A DNA stretch of 32,342 nucleotides, taken from positions 1-32,342 of the forward strand of contig JAIXOL010000004.1 of assembly GCA_027486845.1 (NCBI GenBank), in the 5' to 3' direction. A model generated the notes under the pieces. It ran no database searches. It saw nothing but the letters and a program-made list of their open reading frames with translations, and was not told where the DNA came from. This stretch comes from Cytophagaceae bacterium. GTDB lineage: Bacteria > Bacteroidota > Bacteroidia > Cytophagales > Spirosomataceae. The position numbers were made by a program, and so were the translations under genes. Positions 7,933 through 15,863 of this stretch are shown here, piece after piece (position 1 is the first letter of the stretch; every line of letters begins with the position of its first letter).

Positions 7933-8547
7933 TTACACCGTTAAGGCATAATTAATAATATTTACTCCAAATTTTGTATTGTCTTCAGCGAGCCAGCGTT
8001 TGTTTCTGAAATCGTAGTCCCATTCGCAGCCGTAATCTTTATTGCTGTATAAAACCCCAATTCTACCGTTGATAATAACTGCTTTTAAATAATCATGTAC
8101 GAGATCGTCTCCCCAACCATTTAATTCAAAAGTGGTAGTTGGCGGGCCTTCAAACTGAAAAAAACAATTATAAATTGGATGAGTATTAAGGATTTTTTGA
8201 AGAGCTTTTGCACCGAAAGTTCGAGCCATTTCTTGCTCAAACGATTTGGCAAAAAGTCCATCAATATCGTGATTACAATCATCTACAAATACAAAGCCAC
8301 CATTTTCGATATATTTCCGAAAATGGTCACGCTCTTGACTCGAAAATTCAACCAATTTATGCCCACTCAAATAGCAAAACGGACTTTTGAAAAGCTCATT
8401 ACTGCTCAAAAGTACGACTTTTTCTTTTTCATCAATCGGAATAGTTGTGTATTCGACCAAAGAATTGAGAATATTAGAGGGCATCCGTTGGTCAGTATCC
8501 CAATCACCCGAATTATACTGTATTCTTGTAAAAATAAATGGTTTCAT
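7933..8547 (-). CDS. DUF4159 domain protein
   Basis: This 204-residue protein begins MKPFIFTRIQYNSGDWDTDQ and contains the conserved segments PFCYLSGHKLVEFSSQER and YIENGGFVFVDDCNHD (about residues 57-100). A WGDDLVHDYLKAVIINGRIGVLYS stretch and a C-terminal KFGVNIINYALT follow. This matches DUF4159, a family with a glutamine-amidotransferase-like fold often found beside moxR/DUF58 clusters. This copy lacks the N-terminal signal peptide that many DUF4159 proteins carry, so it is predicted to be cytoplasmic. It lies between tldE1 and moxR, in the same orientation, and probably links the two blocks functionally (inference). Confidence 0.88.
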   Translation of the reverse strand: MKPFIFTRIQYNSGDWDTDQRMPSNILNSLVEYTTIPIDEKEKVVLLSSNELFKSPFCYLSGHKLVEFSSQERDHFRKYIENGGFVFVDDCNHDIDGLFAKSFEQEMARTFGAKALQKILNTHPIYNCFFQFEGPPTTTFELNGWGDDLVHDYLKAVIINGRIGVLYSNKDYGCEWDYDFRNKRWLAEDNTKFGVNIINYALTV

Positions 8548-8553
8548 AAAGCC

Positions 8554-8622
8554 CAGTTAATAGTTTACAGTCCTCAGTGGGCAATAATCTGGTGTTTACT
8601 GCCTACTGAAAACTGCCAACTA
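8554..8622. repeat. Inverted array of CAGTNNN heptamers
   Basis: CAGT or a one-base variant occurs exactly every 7 bases at 8554, 8561 (TAGT), 8568, 8575 and 8582 (CAAT). After a 12-base centre, the reverse complement ACTG occurs every 7 bases at 8598, 8605, 8612 and 8619 (ACTA). This gives five units in one orientation and four in the other. It fills nearly the whole gap between tldE1 and the DUF4159 gene. Confidence 0.8.
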
Positions 8623-8626
8623 TGTT

Positions 8627-9964
8627 TTATACCGCATCCGATAAACTCGAAAATGTAAATTCACGAATTTTCATGGGTGGTACCATATAATTTTGGTTCG
8701 ATTCGGTACTGACAACACGCTCAGTTTTTCCTAACATTTCGAGATTATTGAGCATGATTATCGGACTTTCATTGAATCTGAAATTCTTTATTGGATATTT
8801 TACTTTACCATCTTCAATATAAAAAGTTCCGTCACGGGTAAGTCCAGTTTGGAGAAGGGTTTGTGGGTCAACCGCACGGATATACCATAGTTTGGTAACT
8901 AAAATGCCTCTTTTGGTGCTTTTTATCATTTCATCAAGCGTAGCTGTTCCTCCAAGCATAATTACATTACTCGGAAATGGTATTGGTTTTACTCCTTTTT
9001 CTTTTGCCCAAAAACGAGAATAAGATAGGTTTTTAACAACTCCGTTCTCAATCCACATACGTTTTTCTTGTGCTTGCCCATCGCCCGACCATGGAGATGC
9101 GGGCAAATCGGCATAAGCTGGGTCGGAGAAAATAGTTACTCGCTCATCAACTATTTTTTCACCCAATTTTGTTTTTCCACCTTGTTTGCTGAAAAACGAA
9201 CGTCCTTCGTCGGCACTGCGTGCGTCCATATCGAAATAGATATTTTCGAGCAAAACAGCGGCCGCTGTTGGTTCAAGAATTACTGTGTATTTGCCTGGTT
9301 CTAAGGCTTTTGCATTTTTTGAACCTACTGCTTTTTGAATCGCAATTTTGGTGGCGGCGGCAGTATCAAGTTTATTGACATCGCTAAAACCTTTGATAAC
9401 ATAGCCCGAACCAGTACCGTCTTCAGTGCGAACTGTCAATGAATAATTAATATTCGTGCTTTTGTAGTATGCAAAAAGGCCTTTCGAGTTCATCATGGCT
9501 GAATAGCCTTTTGAATCTTCGAGGAAACCCGCCGCAACTAATTTTTGTTCACGGGTGAGTTTCAAACTTTTCATAACGGCTTCTGCACGCACATCGGGGT
9601 TTATATTGGCAGTTGAATCAAAATAACCTTCTGATTTCATGTATTGCTGCGGTTCCAAAACGCCCATATATTCGGGGTTTTCAGGAGCAAGACGAGCTAA
9701 TTCCTCCGAACGACGTACTACTTTTTCGAGTGAGGCCTCATCAAATTCATCAATTGTAGCAACCCCTACTTTTTTTCCAAAAGCCGATTGTACTTGTAGA
9801 TTTTGATTGGTCAATGCTCCACTTGTCGAAACTTCATTTCGTGCATAACGTATGTTTCCATTAATATTACCTGTTAAATTGATTTCACATTCATCGGCTT
9901 TTGAATAGCTTAAAACCTTTTTTAGTAAGATTTTAGCTTCATTTTCTGTTAATATGACTGACAT
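8627..9964 (-). CDS. tldE: TldE/PmbA-type subunit of TldD/E protease, copy 1
   Basis: This is the non-catalytic partner of the TldD/E metalloprotease, an enzyme known in Escherichia coli for processing microcin B17 and degrading the CcdA antitoxin. I place the start at 9964 (MSVILTENEAKILLKKVL, 445 residues). The frame is open to an ATG at 10030, but those 22 extra residues fall within an intergenic repeat, and the paralogue at 15864-17216 also starts at this point. Visible TldD/PmbA-family features are NGNIRYARNEVSTSG (near residue 35), APENPEY, the ALEPGKYTVILEP segment and the C-terminal FRFNESPIIMLNNLE. There is no HExxxH, as expected for TldE. No signal peptide is seen, although its partner TldD1 has one. 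Confidence 0.9.
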   Translation of the reverse strand: MSVILTENEAKILLKKVLSYSKADECEINLTGNINGNIRYARNEVSTSGALTNQNLQVQSAFGKKVGVATIDEFDEASLEKVVRRSEELARLAPENPEYMGVLEPQQYMKSEGYFDSTANINPDVRAEAVMKSLKLTREQKLVAAGFLEDSKGYSAMMNSKGLFAYYKSTNINYSLTVRTEDGTGSGYVIKGFSDVNKLDTAAATKIAIQKAVGSKNAKALEPGKYTVILEPTAAAVLLENIYFDMDARSADEGRSFFSKQGGKTKLGEKIVDERVTIFSDPAYADLPASPWSGDGQAQEKRMWIENGVVKNLSYSRFWAKEKGVKPIPFPSNVIMLGGTATLDEMIKSTKRGILVTKLWYIRAVDPQTLLQTGLTRDGTFYIEDGKVKYPIKNFRFNESPIIMLNNLEMLGKTERVVSTESNQNYMVPPMKIREFTFSSLSDAV

Positions 9965-10024
9965 GAATAATGTTGATTTAGTGATTGATTGAATGAGCGA
10001 ATGTTTAAAATTACAAGAGAAAGG

Positions 10025-10105
10025 GTTCATTTGTGCAAAAGGTTCAGAGGGGCAGAGTTTGAAAATTTACTTTACATAATTAATTTCACTTTGCAACTCT
10101 GTGCC
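10025..10105. repeat. Inverted octamer array in the tldD1-tldE1 gap
   Basis: Four 8-bp units run from 10025 to 10056: GTTCATTT, GTGCAAAA, GGTTCAGA, GGGGCAGA. Three units of opposite orientation run from 10082 to 10105: AATTTCAC, TTTGCAAC, TCTGTGCC. The arms can pair around CAGAGTT/AACTCTG. The same unit family, with more copies, occupies the matching gap of the second tldD-tldE pair. Confidence 0.65.
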
Positions 10106-10110
10106 TAAAA

Positions 10111-11766
10111 TTAAACTTTTCTTGCTGTGTTAATCACATTTACACCATTGAAACGAGCGGTTGAACTTCCGTGCGAAACTGCACTTGATTGCGAAGGTTG
10201 TCCTTTGCCATCGAAGAACGATCCTCCCAAACGGTAATCACGCTCGTCACAAACTTTTACACAAGAATTCCAAAACTCTTGGGTATTTGATTGGTACGCC
10301 ACATCTTTCAGCATTCCTGCAATTTGTCCATCTTTTATTTCATAATATAATTGTCCGCCAAACTGGAAATTATAACGTTGTTGGTCAATCGAGAACGAAC
10401 CATCTCCGATAATATAAATTCCTTTTTTTACATCTTTAATCATTTCGGCTACCGAAAGAGGTGTTTTTCCCGCTGCTAACGAAACATTGGCCATACGTTG
10501 GAATTGCACTGACGACCAACTATCAGCATAACAGCAACCGTGTGATGCTGTTTCGCCAATAATATGAGCTTGGTCACGAATTGCTTGGTAGTTTACCAAA
10601 GTTCCATCTTTTACCAAATCCCATTGTTTGGTTTTTACACCTTCATCGTCCCAACCCACTGCACCGAGTGAGCCAATTTGGGTTTTATCGGCAATTAGAT
10701 TTACTTCTTTGCTGCCATAATTAAAGTTTTTACTTTTCCATTTATCAAGTGTTGCAAACGATGTTCCTGCAAAATTGGCTTCGTAACCTAAAACTCTGTC
10801 GAGCTCGAGCGGATGTCCAACTGATTCGTGAATTGTTAACCATAAATGTGAAGGGTCAAGAACTAAATCATATTTTCCTGCTTCAACCGATTTTGCGGTA
10901 AGTTTTTCTTTGGCTTGTTTGGCTGCCGCAGTTACGTCTTCGAGCATATCGTAACCTTTATTGTAGCGTGTCGTTATGCCCGAAACTTTATCTTTTGGAT
11001 TGGTTTGTAAGTACTCATAACCCATACCAACTGGAGCAGAAAGTGCCTGACGAGTTTCAAATTTACCAGTTTTTGGGTCAATGGCAGTTACAGCCGAAAT
11101 TGGCCATATTCGGTGAATATCTTGGTCAATGTATGAGCCATCAGAAGAAGCAAAATATTTTTGCTCATTGACCATAAATAGCACTGAATTGACATAATTT
11201 GCTCCATTTTTTAATGCGGCATCGTTTACGCTTAGTAGCAAATCAACTTTTTCTTTGATTGGTACTTCAAAAGCATTTCGTTGAATGGGTGCTTTCCAGC
11301 TTACTTCGCCGTAGCCACTTTGAGGGGCGAGAATGACTGGTTCAGACATTAAACGGGCATTAGCTTTTGCAATCGCAACGGCCTCTTCGGCAGCACGAGC
11401 GGTATCGGCCTCTGATTTGGCATCTGCTATGGCGGCAAACCCCCAACAACCATTGGCAATTACACGTACGCCTACACCATAAGATTCGGTGTTAACAATA
11501 TTTTGAACCTTGTCTTCACGAGTAACTACAAATTGATTGAGGTAACGGCCGATTCGAACGTCGGTATAGGTAGCACCTTTGGCTTTTGCAGCATTGAGAG
11601 CGGCATCTGCAAGGCGTTTTTTGACGGCAGTATCAATTGCACCATCAATTAGTGCCTCTTGCGAAACAGAGTTTCCGATAATTGGAATACCTCCAGATGG
11701 CATATTTGGCAGCATTAGTCCACCAAATCCTAAGCTGGATAACTGGATAAAATCTCTTCTTTTCAA
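10111..11766 (-). CDS. tldD: TldD-type metalloprotease with Tat signal, copy 1
   Basis: This is the catalytic subunit of a TldD/E-type zinc protease. HESVGH (HExxxH) at residues 313-318 is the zinc-binding and catalytic motif, followed by PLELDRVLGYEANFAGTSF, which is typical of TldD. Cysteines in the C-terminal SCVKVCDE region are candidates for the third zinc ligand. I place the start at the TTG at 11766, which gives MKRRDFIQLS exactly as in the ATG-started paralogue at 19037. The frame is open upstream to an ATG at 11835, but that adds 23 unrelated residues. The product is 551 residues. KRRDF followed by a hydrophobic stretch is a twin-arginine-like export signal, so the enzyme probably acts in the periplasm. 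It is divergent from the TonB receptor gene and is followed by tldE1. Confidence 0.88.
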   Translation of the reverse strand: MKRRDFIQLSSLGFGGLMLPNMPSGGIPIIGNSVSQEALIDGAIDTAVKKRLADAALNAAKAKGATYTDVRIGRYLNQFVVTREDKVQNIVNTESYGVGVRVIANGCWGFAAIADAKSEADTARAAEEAVAIAKANARLMSEPVILAPQSGYGEVSWKAPIQRNAFEVPIKEKVDLLLSVNDAALKNGANYVNSVLFMVNEQKYFASSDGSYIDQDIHRIWPISAVTAIDPKTGKFETRQALSAPVGMGYEYLQTNPKDKVSGITTRYNKGYDMLEDVTAAAKQAKEKLTAKSVEAGKYDLVLDPSHLWLTIHESVGHPLELDRVLGYEANFAGTSFATLDKWKSKNFNYGSKEVNLIADKTQIGSLGAVGWDDEGVKTKQWDLVKDGTLVNYQAIRDQAHIIGETASHGCCYADSWSSVQFQRMANVSLAAGKTPLSVAEMIKDVKKGIYIIGDGSFSIDQQRYNFQFGGQLYYEIKDGQIAGMLKDVAYQSNTQEFWNSCVKVCDERDYRLGGSFFDGKGQPSQSSAVSHGSSTARFNGVNVINTARKV

Positions 11767-11851
11767 AGCTTTTTCGGTTTTAGTGTAAAATAATAAGTTT
11801 AGTTTGTCTTTGTTCGTATAAATATAGGAATACATTGCAAAAATACCATCT

Positions 11852-11882
11852 CAAAAATAGGTATTTTGATGAAAGGGCAAAA
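11852..11882 (-). promoter_or_regulatory. Candidate promoter of tldD1
   Basis: On the minus strand, TTTTG (11882-11878) is separated by 18 bases from TATTTTTG (11859-11852). This fits the Bacteroidota -33 TTTG and -7 TAnnTTTG consensus. A second TATTTTTG lies at 11845-11838. Transcription from here would give a leader of roughly 80 bases to the TTG start codon. Confidence 0.5.
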
Positions 11883-11941
11883 TCATGCGACGACTGGATT
11901 TAAAACCTCAAAAGTTTTTTCAAAACTAAACTAAATCTCAA

Positions 11942-11949
11942 TACTTTTG
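11942..11949 (+). promoter_or_regulatory. Candidate -7 element of the TonB receptor gene
   Basis: TACTTTTG matches the Bacteroidota TAnnTTTG -7 element, 26 bases before the ATG at 11976. No clear TTTG -33 box lies at the right distance, so expression may need an activator or the site may be a chance match. Confidence 0.35.
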
Positions 11950-11975
11950 TTTCAAAGAAAAATATCGAACTTTAA

Positions 11976-14438
11976 ATGAAATTTAAACTAATAACTATTC
12001 TGCTTCTTGCCTTTACTTTTAGCCATGTTTTTTCCCAGAACGATAGAGTTTTAACAGGTAAATTGCTTGATTCGCTTACTTCTGAGCCATTGGCTTTTGC
12101 TTCTGTGTGGGCTGATGCTATAAGTCAAACATCACTCACAAAAGGTAGTGTAGCTGATGAAAAAGGAAGTTTCGAGATAGTTGGGCTAAGAAAAGATAAG
12201 TATATAATTAAGGTTGAGTATGTAGGTTATAAAACCAAATTTATTGAAGTTGATGCTTCAAAAGAAACTCAAAGGTTAGATTTAGGGGCAATCACACTTT
12301 CGCCCTTGAGCCAATTGTTGGAGTCGGTAACTGTAAGTAGACTGAAACCTAATGTTGTGGCAACTATTGAAAAACAAGTATTTAAAGCTGAGCAATTTGA
12401 GGTAGCAAAAGGTGGAACGGCAACCGATGTTTTGAAAAACATTCCGTCTGTAGCTGTCAATGCCGAGGGCGAAATTACGGTGCGTGGTTCAAAAGGCTTT
12501 ATGGTAATGGTCAATGGTAAGCCCAGCCAAGTGGATGTAGCTACGCTTTTAGCTCAAATTCCTGCCAATAGTATTGATAAAATCGAAATGATTACTGCTC
12601 CATCGGCCAAATATGATGCTGACGGTAAAGCCGGAATCATTAATATTGTGACTAAAAGAGGTGTAAATGATGGTTTTTCGATTGCTTCAAATCTGCAATT
12701 TGGCTTTCCAAGAATCAAAGAATATTATAATGCGTCTGAGCCAAAACGCTACGGTGCCGATGCTACAATCAATTATAAAAAAGGAAGTTGGGATGCTTCG
12801 TTTTCGGTCAATTACTTGAAAAATGATATTGCTGGAAGAAGAATTGGCGATGTAAATACGACGATAAATAATATTTTTACGAGTTTTCCGAGTGAAGGTG
12901 AGCGAAGTTTTAAGCGAGAAAATTATGGCGTAAGGTTTGTTACCGCTTATAAAGTAAGTAAGAATGATGAGATTTCGGCAGGTATTTATTTGGGTGAAAG
13001 AACACAATATCGCACCGCTGATATTTATTACCGAAATACAAAAACTGATTTATTGACCAATAAAGTTATTGGTGTTGCCCAATATTTCAACCCAAATTTG
13101 GTGCTAAAATCGGGGAATTTTAAAGTTTTTAACCTTGATTATACGCATTTTTTTAAAAACGCCTCAACGTTTACATTATCAGGGCTTTACGAAAAAGCAA
13201 ATCTTGATGGATTTACGAAAAATCGCAATCTGAACAATAATGATTTTAGAGATACGCTACAATATACGCTCAACACTGGTAGTAATCCATTGAATGCTAT
13301 TCGATTAAAAGCCGATTATGAAAAAATAATTGGCATCGGAAAATTTTCTTTTGGGTATCAATATCGCACTCAAAATCAAGAAGGGGGCTTTGTTTATCGA
13401 GAAAAAAGTGGAACTTTTGAGCCTTTTGTCATTAATCCTGCATTTTCGGCGGAGATTTCGGTACTCAACAAAATTCATGCTCTTTATTCTCAATATGCAG
13501 GTAAATACAAAAGACTGGAGTTTTCGGCAGGTTTACGCTACGAAAATGCATTAAGAGAATTTACGGAAAGCAGAGGGTCTGAATCAACAATTTTAAAACT
13601 TTCAAATTTATTTCCTTCAGCCAATTTTTTATATGATTTGGGCAAAGATTTACGAGTAAAATTGGCGTACAGTCGAAGAGTGCAGCGTTCGACCAACAAT
13701 GAGTTAAATCCGTATCCAGAAAGAGAACATAGCGAAACACTAGAACAAGGAGACCCAAATATACGCCCCGAATTTATTGGAATTTATGAGGCAGGAATTA
13801 CAAAAGACCTAAAGAAAACCTCATTGTATTTGAATGTTTATACCCAACAAATCACCGATATTGTAAATCGAGTAAATAGTGTTCGAAACGACACAATTTT
13901 GAATCGAATTTATACCAATGCGGGCAATGCACGTTTGATAGGAACAGAGTTAGGTGTAACGTATTCACCCATCAATAAACTAAAAATATTTGTGGGTGGA
14001 AATGTTTATTATCTCAAAATAAAGGGAAATTTGTTTGATAAAAGTGTGATTGTTGATAGTAGAGGATGGGTTTATTCGGTTAATAGTAATATTAGTTATC
14101 AAATTTTGCCTTCGTTGAGTATGCAATTGAATGTGGCTTATTTGTCGGCCAGAAATACCGCACAAGGTTCAGATTCAAGGTTTTATCAACCAAATTTTTC
14201 GGTCAAAAAAGGTTTTAAAGAAAATAAAATCAACTTAACGCTACAATGGCAAAATGCAGCGTTAGGAAAAATGGCTGTAAACCAGCAAAGAATAAGCACT
14301 TTAGGAACAAATTTTTATACTACAACCAACTACATTCAAGAAACGAACATTTTTTTATTGAATCTTTCTTTTAACCTCAATCAAAGTACAAAGAAAATGA
14401 AATTGCCAAATAGTGAGTTTGGAGAGAAGGAGTATTGA
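11976..14438 (+). CDS. TonB-dependent outer membrane receptor
   Basis: This 820-residue protein has a signal peptide (about residues 1-20, ending HVFSQ). Next come a CarboxypepD_reg-like beta-sandwich (about 25-105: LTGKLLDSLTSEPLAFASV, KYIIKVEYVGY), a plug domain (about 120-230: ATDVLKNIPSVAVNAEGEITVRG, IEMITAPSAKYDADGKAGIINIV) and a long outer-membrane beta-barrel rich in alternating aromatic and polar strands. The layout is that of the OMP_b-brl_3 type of TonB-dependent receptors. It is not a SusC homologue, and no SusD partner follows. The substrate cannot be read from sequence. It stands divergent from tldD1 and between two tldDE pairs, so import or turnover of a peptide substrate is a reasonable but untested idea. 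Confidence 0.92.
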   Translation: MKFKLITILLLAFTFSHVFSQNDRVLTGKLLDSLTSEPLAFASVWADAISQTSLTKGSVADEKGSFEIVGLRKDKYIIKVEYVGYKTKFIEVDASKETQRLDLGAITLSPLSQLLESVTVSRLKPNVVATIEKQVFKAEQFEVAKGGTATDVLKNIPSVAVNAEGEITVRGSKGFMVMVNGKPSQVDVATLLAQIPANSIDKIEMITAPSAKYDADGKAGIINIVTKRGVNDGFSIASNLQFGFPRIKEYYNASEPKRYGADATINYKKGSWDASFSVNYLKNDIAGRRIGDVNTTINNIFTSFPSEGERSFKRENYGVRFVTAYKVSKNDEISAGIYLGERTQYRTADIYYRNTKTDLLTNKVIGVAQYFNPNLVLKSGNFKVFNLDYTHFFKNASTFTLSGLYEKANLDGFTKNRNLNNNDFRDTLQYTLNTGSNPLNAIRLKADYEKIIGIGKFSFGYQYRTQNQEGGFVYREKSGTFEPFVINPAFSAEISVLNKIHALYSQYAGKYKRLEFSAGLRYENALREFTESRGSESTILKLSNLFPSANFLYDLGKDLRVKLAYSRRVQRSTNNELNPYPEREHSETLEQGDPNIRPEFIGIYEAGITKDLKKTSLYLNVYTQQITDIVNRVNSVRNDTILNRIYTNAGNARLIGTELGVTYSPINKLKIFVGGNVYYLKIKGNLFDKSVIVDSRGWVYSVNSNISYQILPSLSMQLNVAYLSARNTAQGSDSRFYQPNFSVKKGFKENKINLTLQWQNAALGKMAVNQQRISTLGTNFYTTTNYIQETNIFLLNLSFNLNQSTKKMKLPNSEFGEKEY

Positions 14439-14587
14439 GATAGATAAAAAAACATGCAAAAAAAAGGCTTACTTAGTTTACCCGATAAGATATTAAGAGT
14501 ATTGAAATTTTACAATATTTTTTAATTTCTAAAGCAAATTCAAAAAAACTATATGAATTTCTAGTATTTAATTAAAAAAACAGGCAC

Positions 14588-14624
14588 TTTTACATATTGG
14601 TAATCAAATTCCCAATATGTAAAA
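14588..14624. promoter_or_regulatory. Perfect 13-bp inverted repeat at the ATPase start
   Basis: TTTTACATATTGG (14588-14600) and CCAATATGTAAAA (14612-14624) are exact reverse complements around an 11-base centre. The right arm ends one base before the ATG at 14626. It could be an operator or an mRNA hairpin that hides the translation start, which suggests autoregulation of this ATPase (inference). Confidence 0.65.
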
Positions 14625-14625
14625 T

Positions 14626-15780
14626 ATGGTAACAAGAAAATCAAACGAAATATTAGACCAATTAGCTCAGACATTTAAAATTGTGGCAATTACTGGTCCT
14701 CGCCAGAGTGGAAAAACAACACTTGCTAAGGCTTTTTTTGATGAAAAACCTTATATTTCCTTAGAAAACCCCGATGAACTGGCACATGCAACCAATGACC
14801 CTCGTGGTTTTTTGAGTCAATTTCCTGATGGTGCAGTTTTGGACGAAGTTCAGCGAACACCACAATTGTTCTCTTATTTACAGCAAATCGTTGATGAAGA
14901 TTCTCGAAAAGCTTTATTTGTTTTGAGTGGCTCAAACAATTTTTTACTTCAACAATCAATTACCCAATCATTAGCGGGCAGAGTTGGTTATCTTGAATTG
15001 CTGCCATTTTGCTTAAAAGAAATTCAAGAAACTCCCTGCAAAAACTTTTCAACCAATGAATCTATTTTTTATGGTTCGTACCCAGCCGTTATTTATGAGA
15101 AACTAAATCCAAGGCTTTGGTTTCAATCATATATTCGTACTTACATCGAAAGAGATGTGCGACAATTAAAAAATATTAATGATTTAGCAATGTTTCAGAA
15201 GTTCCTATATGTTTGTGCGGGTAGGGTTGGACAAGAAATAAATTTTAGTAAATTGGGTAATGAAATAGGAATTGACCATAAGACTGCGGCGGCATGGCTT
15301 GGTATATTGGAGGCAAGTTATATTGTTTATTTTTTACAACCTTATTATAAAAATTTCAATAAACGTATCATAAAAGCACCAAAGTTGTATTTTTATGATA
15401 CAGGTTTGGCTGCCAATCTTTTGGGTATTCGACAAGCCGAAGACCTACAATATCATAGTTATCGTGGGCCTTTATTTGAAAATTTAGTGATAACTGAATT
15501 ACTTAAAAACAGATATAATATGGGTGAAAAAAGCAACTTATATTATTTTAAAGACAGTATTGGCAACGAAATTGATATTGTCATTGACGAAGGGCAAAAA
15601 CTTAAAGCCATTGAAATAAAATCGGGGGCAACCTTAGCCGGAGATTACTTTAAAAACTTGCATTATTGGCAGAAAGTCACCAATCAAACCGACGGTGGTG
15701 TATTGTATGACGGCATAAAAAATGAAAGTAAACACGGAGAATTTTATGCGTGGAATTGGAGAAAAGTTGCTGATTTTTAG
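14626..15780 (+). CDS. AAA ATPase with DUF4143 domain
   Basis: This 384-residue protein has Walker A GPRQSGKT at residues 24-31 and Walker B AVLDEVQRTP at about 69-78. SGSNNFLL follows as a sensor segment, then an AGRVGYLELLPF motif typical of the AAA_14 family. The C-terminal half is DUF4143, with GNEIDIVIDEGQKLKAIEIKSG near residues 310-335. That is a PD-(D/E)xK-like core (E/D...EIK) as seen in nuclease-fold domains. This large family is scattered and often acquired horizontally. Its cellular role is unproven, with links to toxin-like or stress functions proposed only by context. It is monocistronic, bounded by an inverted repeat at the start and a strong terminator hairpin after the stop. 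Confidence 0.9.
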   Translation: MVTRKSNEILDQLAQTFKIVAITGPRQSGKTTLAKAFFDEKPYISLENPDELAHATNDPRGFLSQFPDGAVLDEVQRTPQLFSYLQQIVDEDSRKALFVLSGSNNFLLQQSITQSLAGRVGYLELLPFCLKEIQETPCKNFSTNESIFYGSYPAVIYEKLNPRLWFQSYIRTYIERDVRQLKNINDLAMFQKFLYVCAGRVGQEINFSKLGNEIGIDHKTAAAWLGILEASYIVYFLQPYYKNFNKRIIKAPKLYFYDTGLAANLLGIRQAEDLQYHSYRGPLFENLVITELLKNRYNMGEKSNLYYFKDSIGNEIDIVIDEGQKLKAIEIKSGATLAGDYFKNLHYWQKVTNQTDGGVLYDGIKNESKHGEFYAWNWRKVADF

Positions 15781-15817
15781 AAAAAAGTAAAGTGGAATTT
15801 TTGTAGTTTTATAAAAT

Positions 15818-15854
15818 CAATAAGCCATTGGAAAATAATTCCAATGGCTTATTG
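15818..15854. terminator. Bidirectional terminator hairpin
   Basis: CAATAAGCCATTGGAA (15818-15833) and its exact reverse complement (15839-15854) form a 16-bp perfect stem with a 5-base loop AATAA. It lies between the convergent ATPase and tldE2 genes, 37 bases after one stop and 9 bases after the other, and probably terminates both transcripts. Confidence 0.8.
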
Positions 15855-15863
15855 AATGAAATT

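Noticed and set aside
7835-8622. CRISPR-like repeats
   Set aside because: The repeats are 7-10 bp, lack unique spacers of constant length and are arranged as inverted arms, so they are not a CRISPR array; no cas gene is present.
11767-11835. Longer N-terminus of TldD1 from the ATG at 11835
   Set aside because: The 23 added residues have no match in the paralogue and would hide the Tat signal.
14439-14587. A terminator after the TonB receptor gene
   Set aside because: The stretch is AT-rich but I could find no stem of useful length before a T run.
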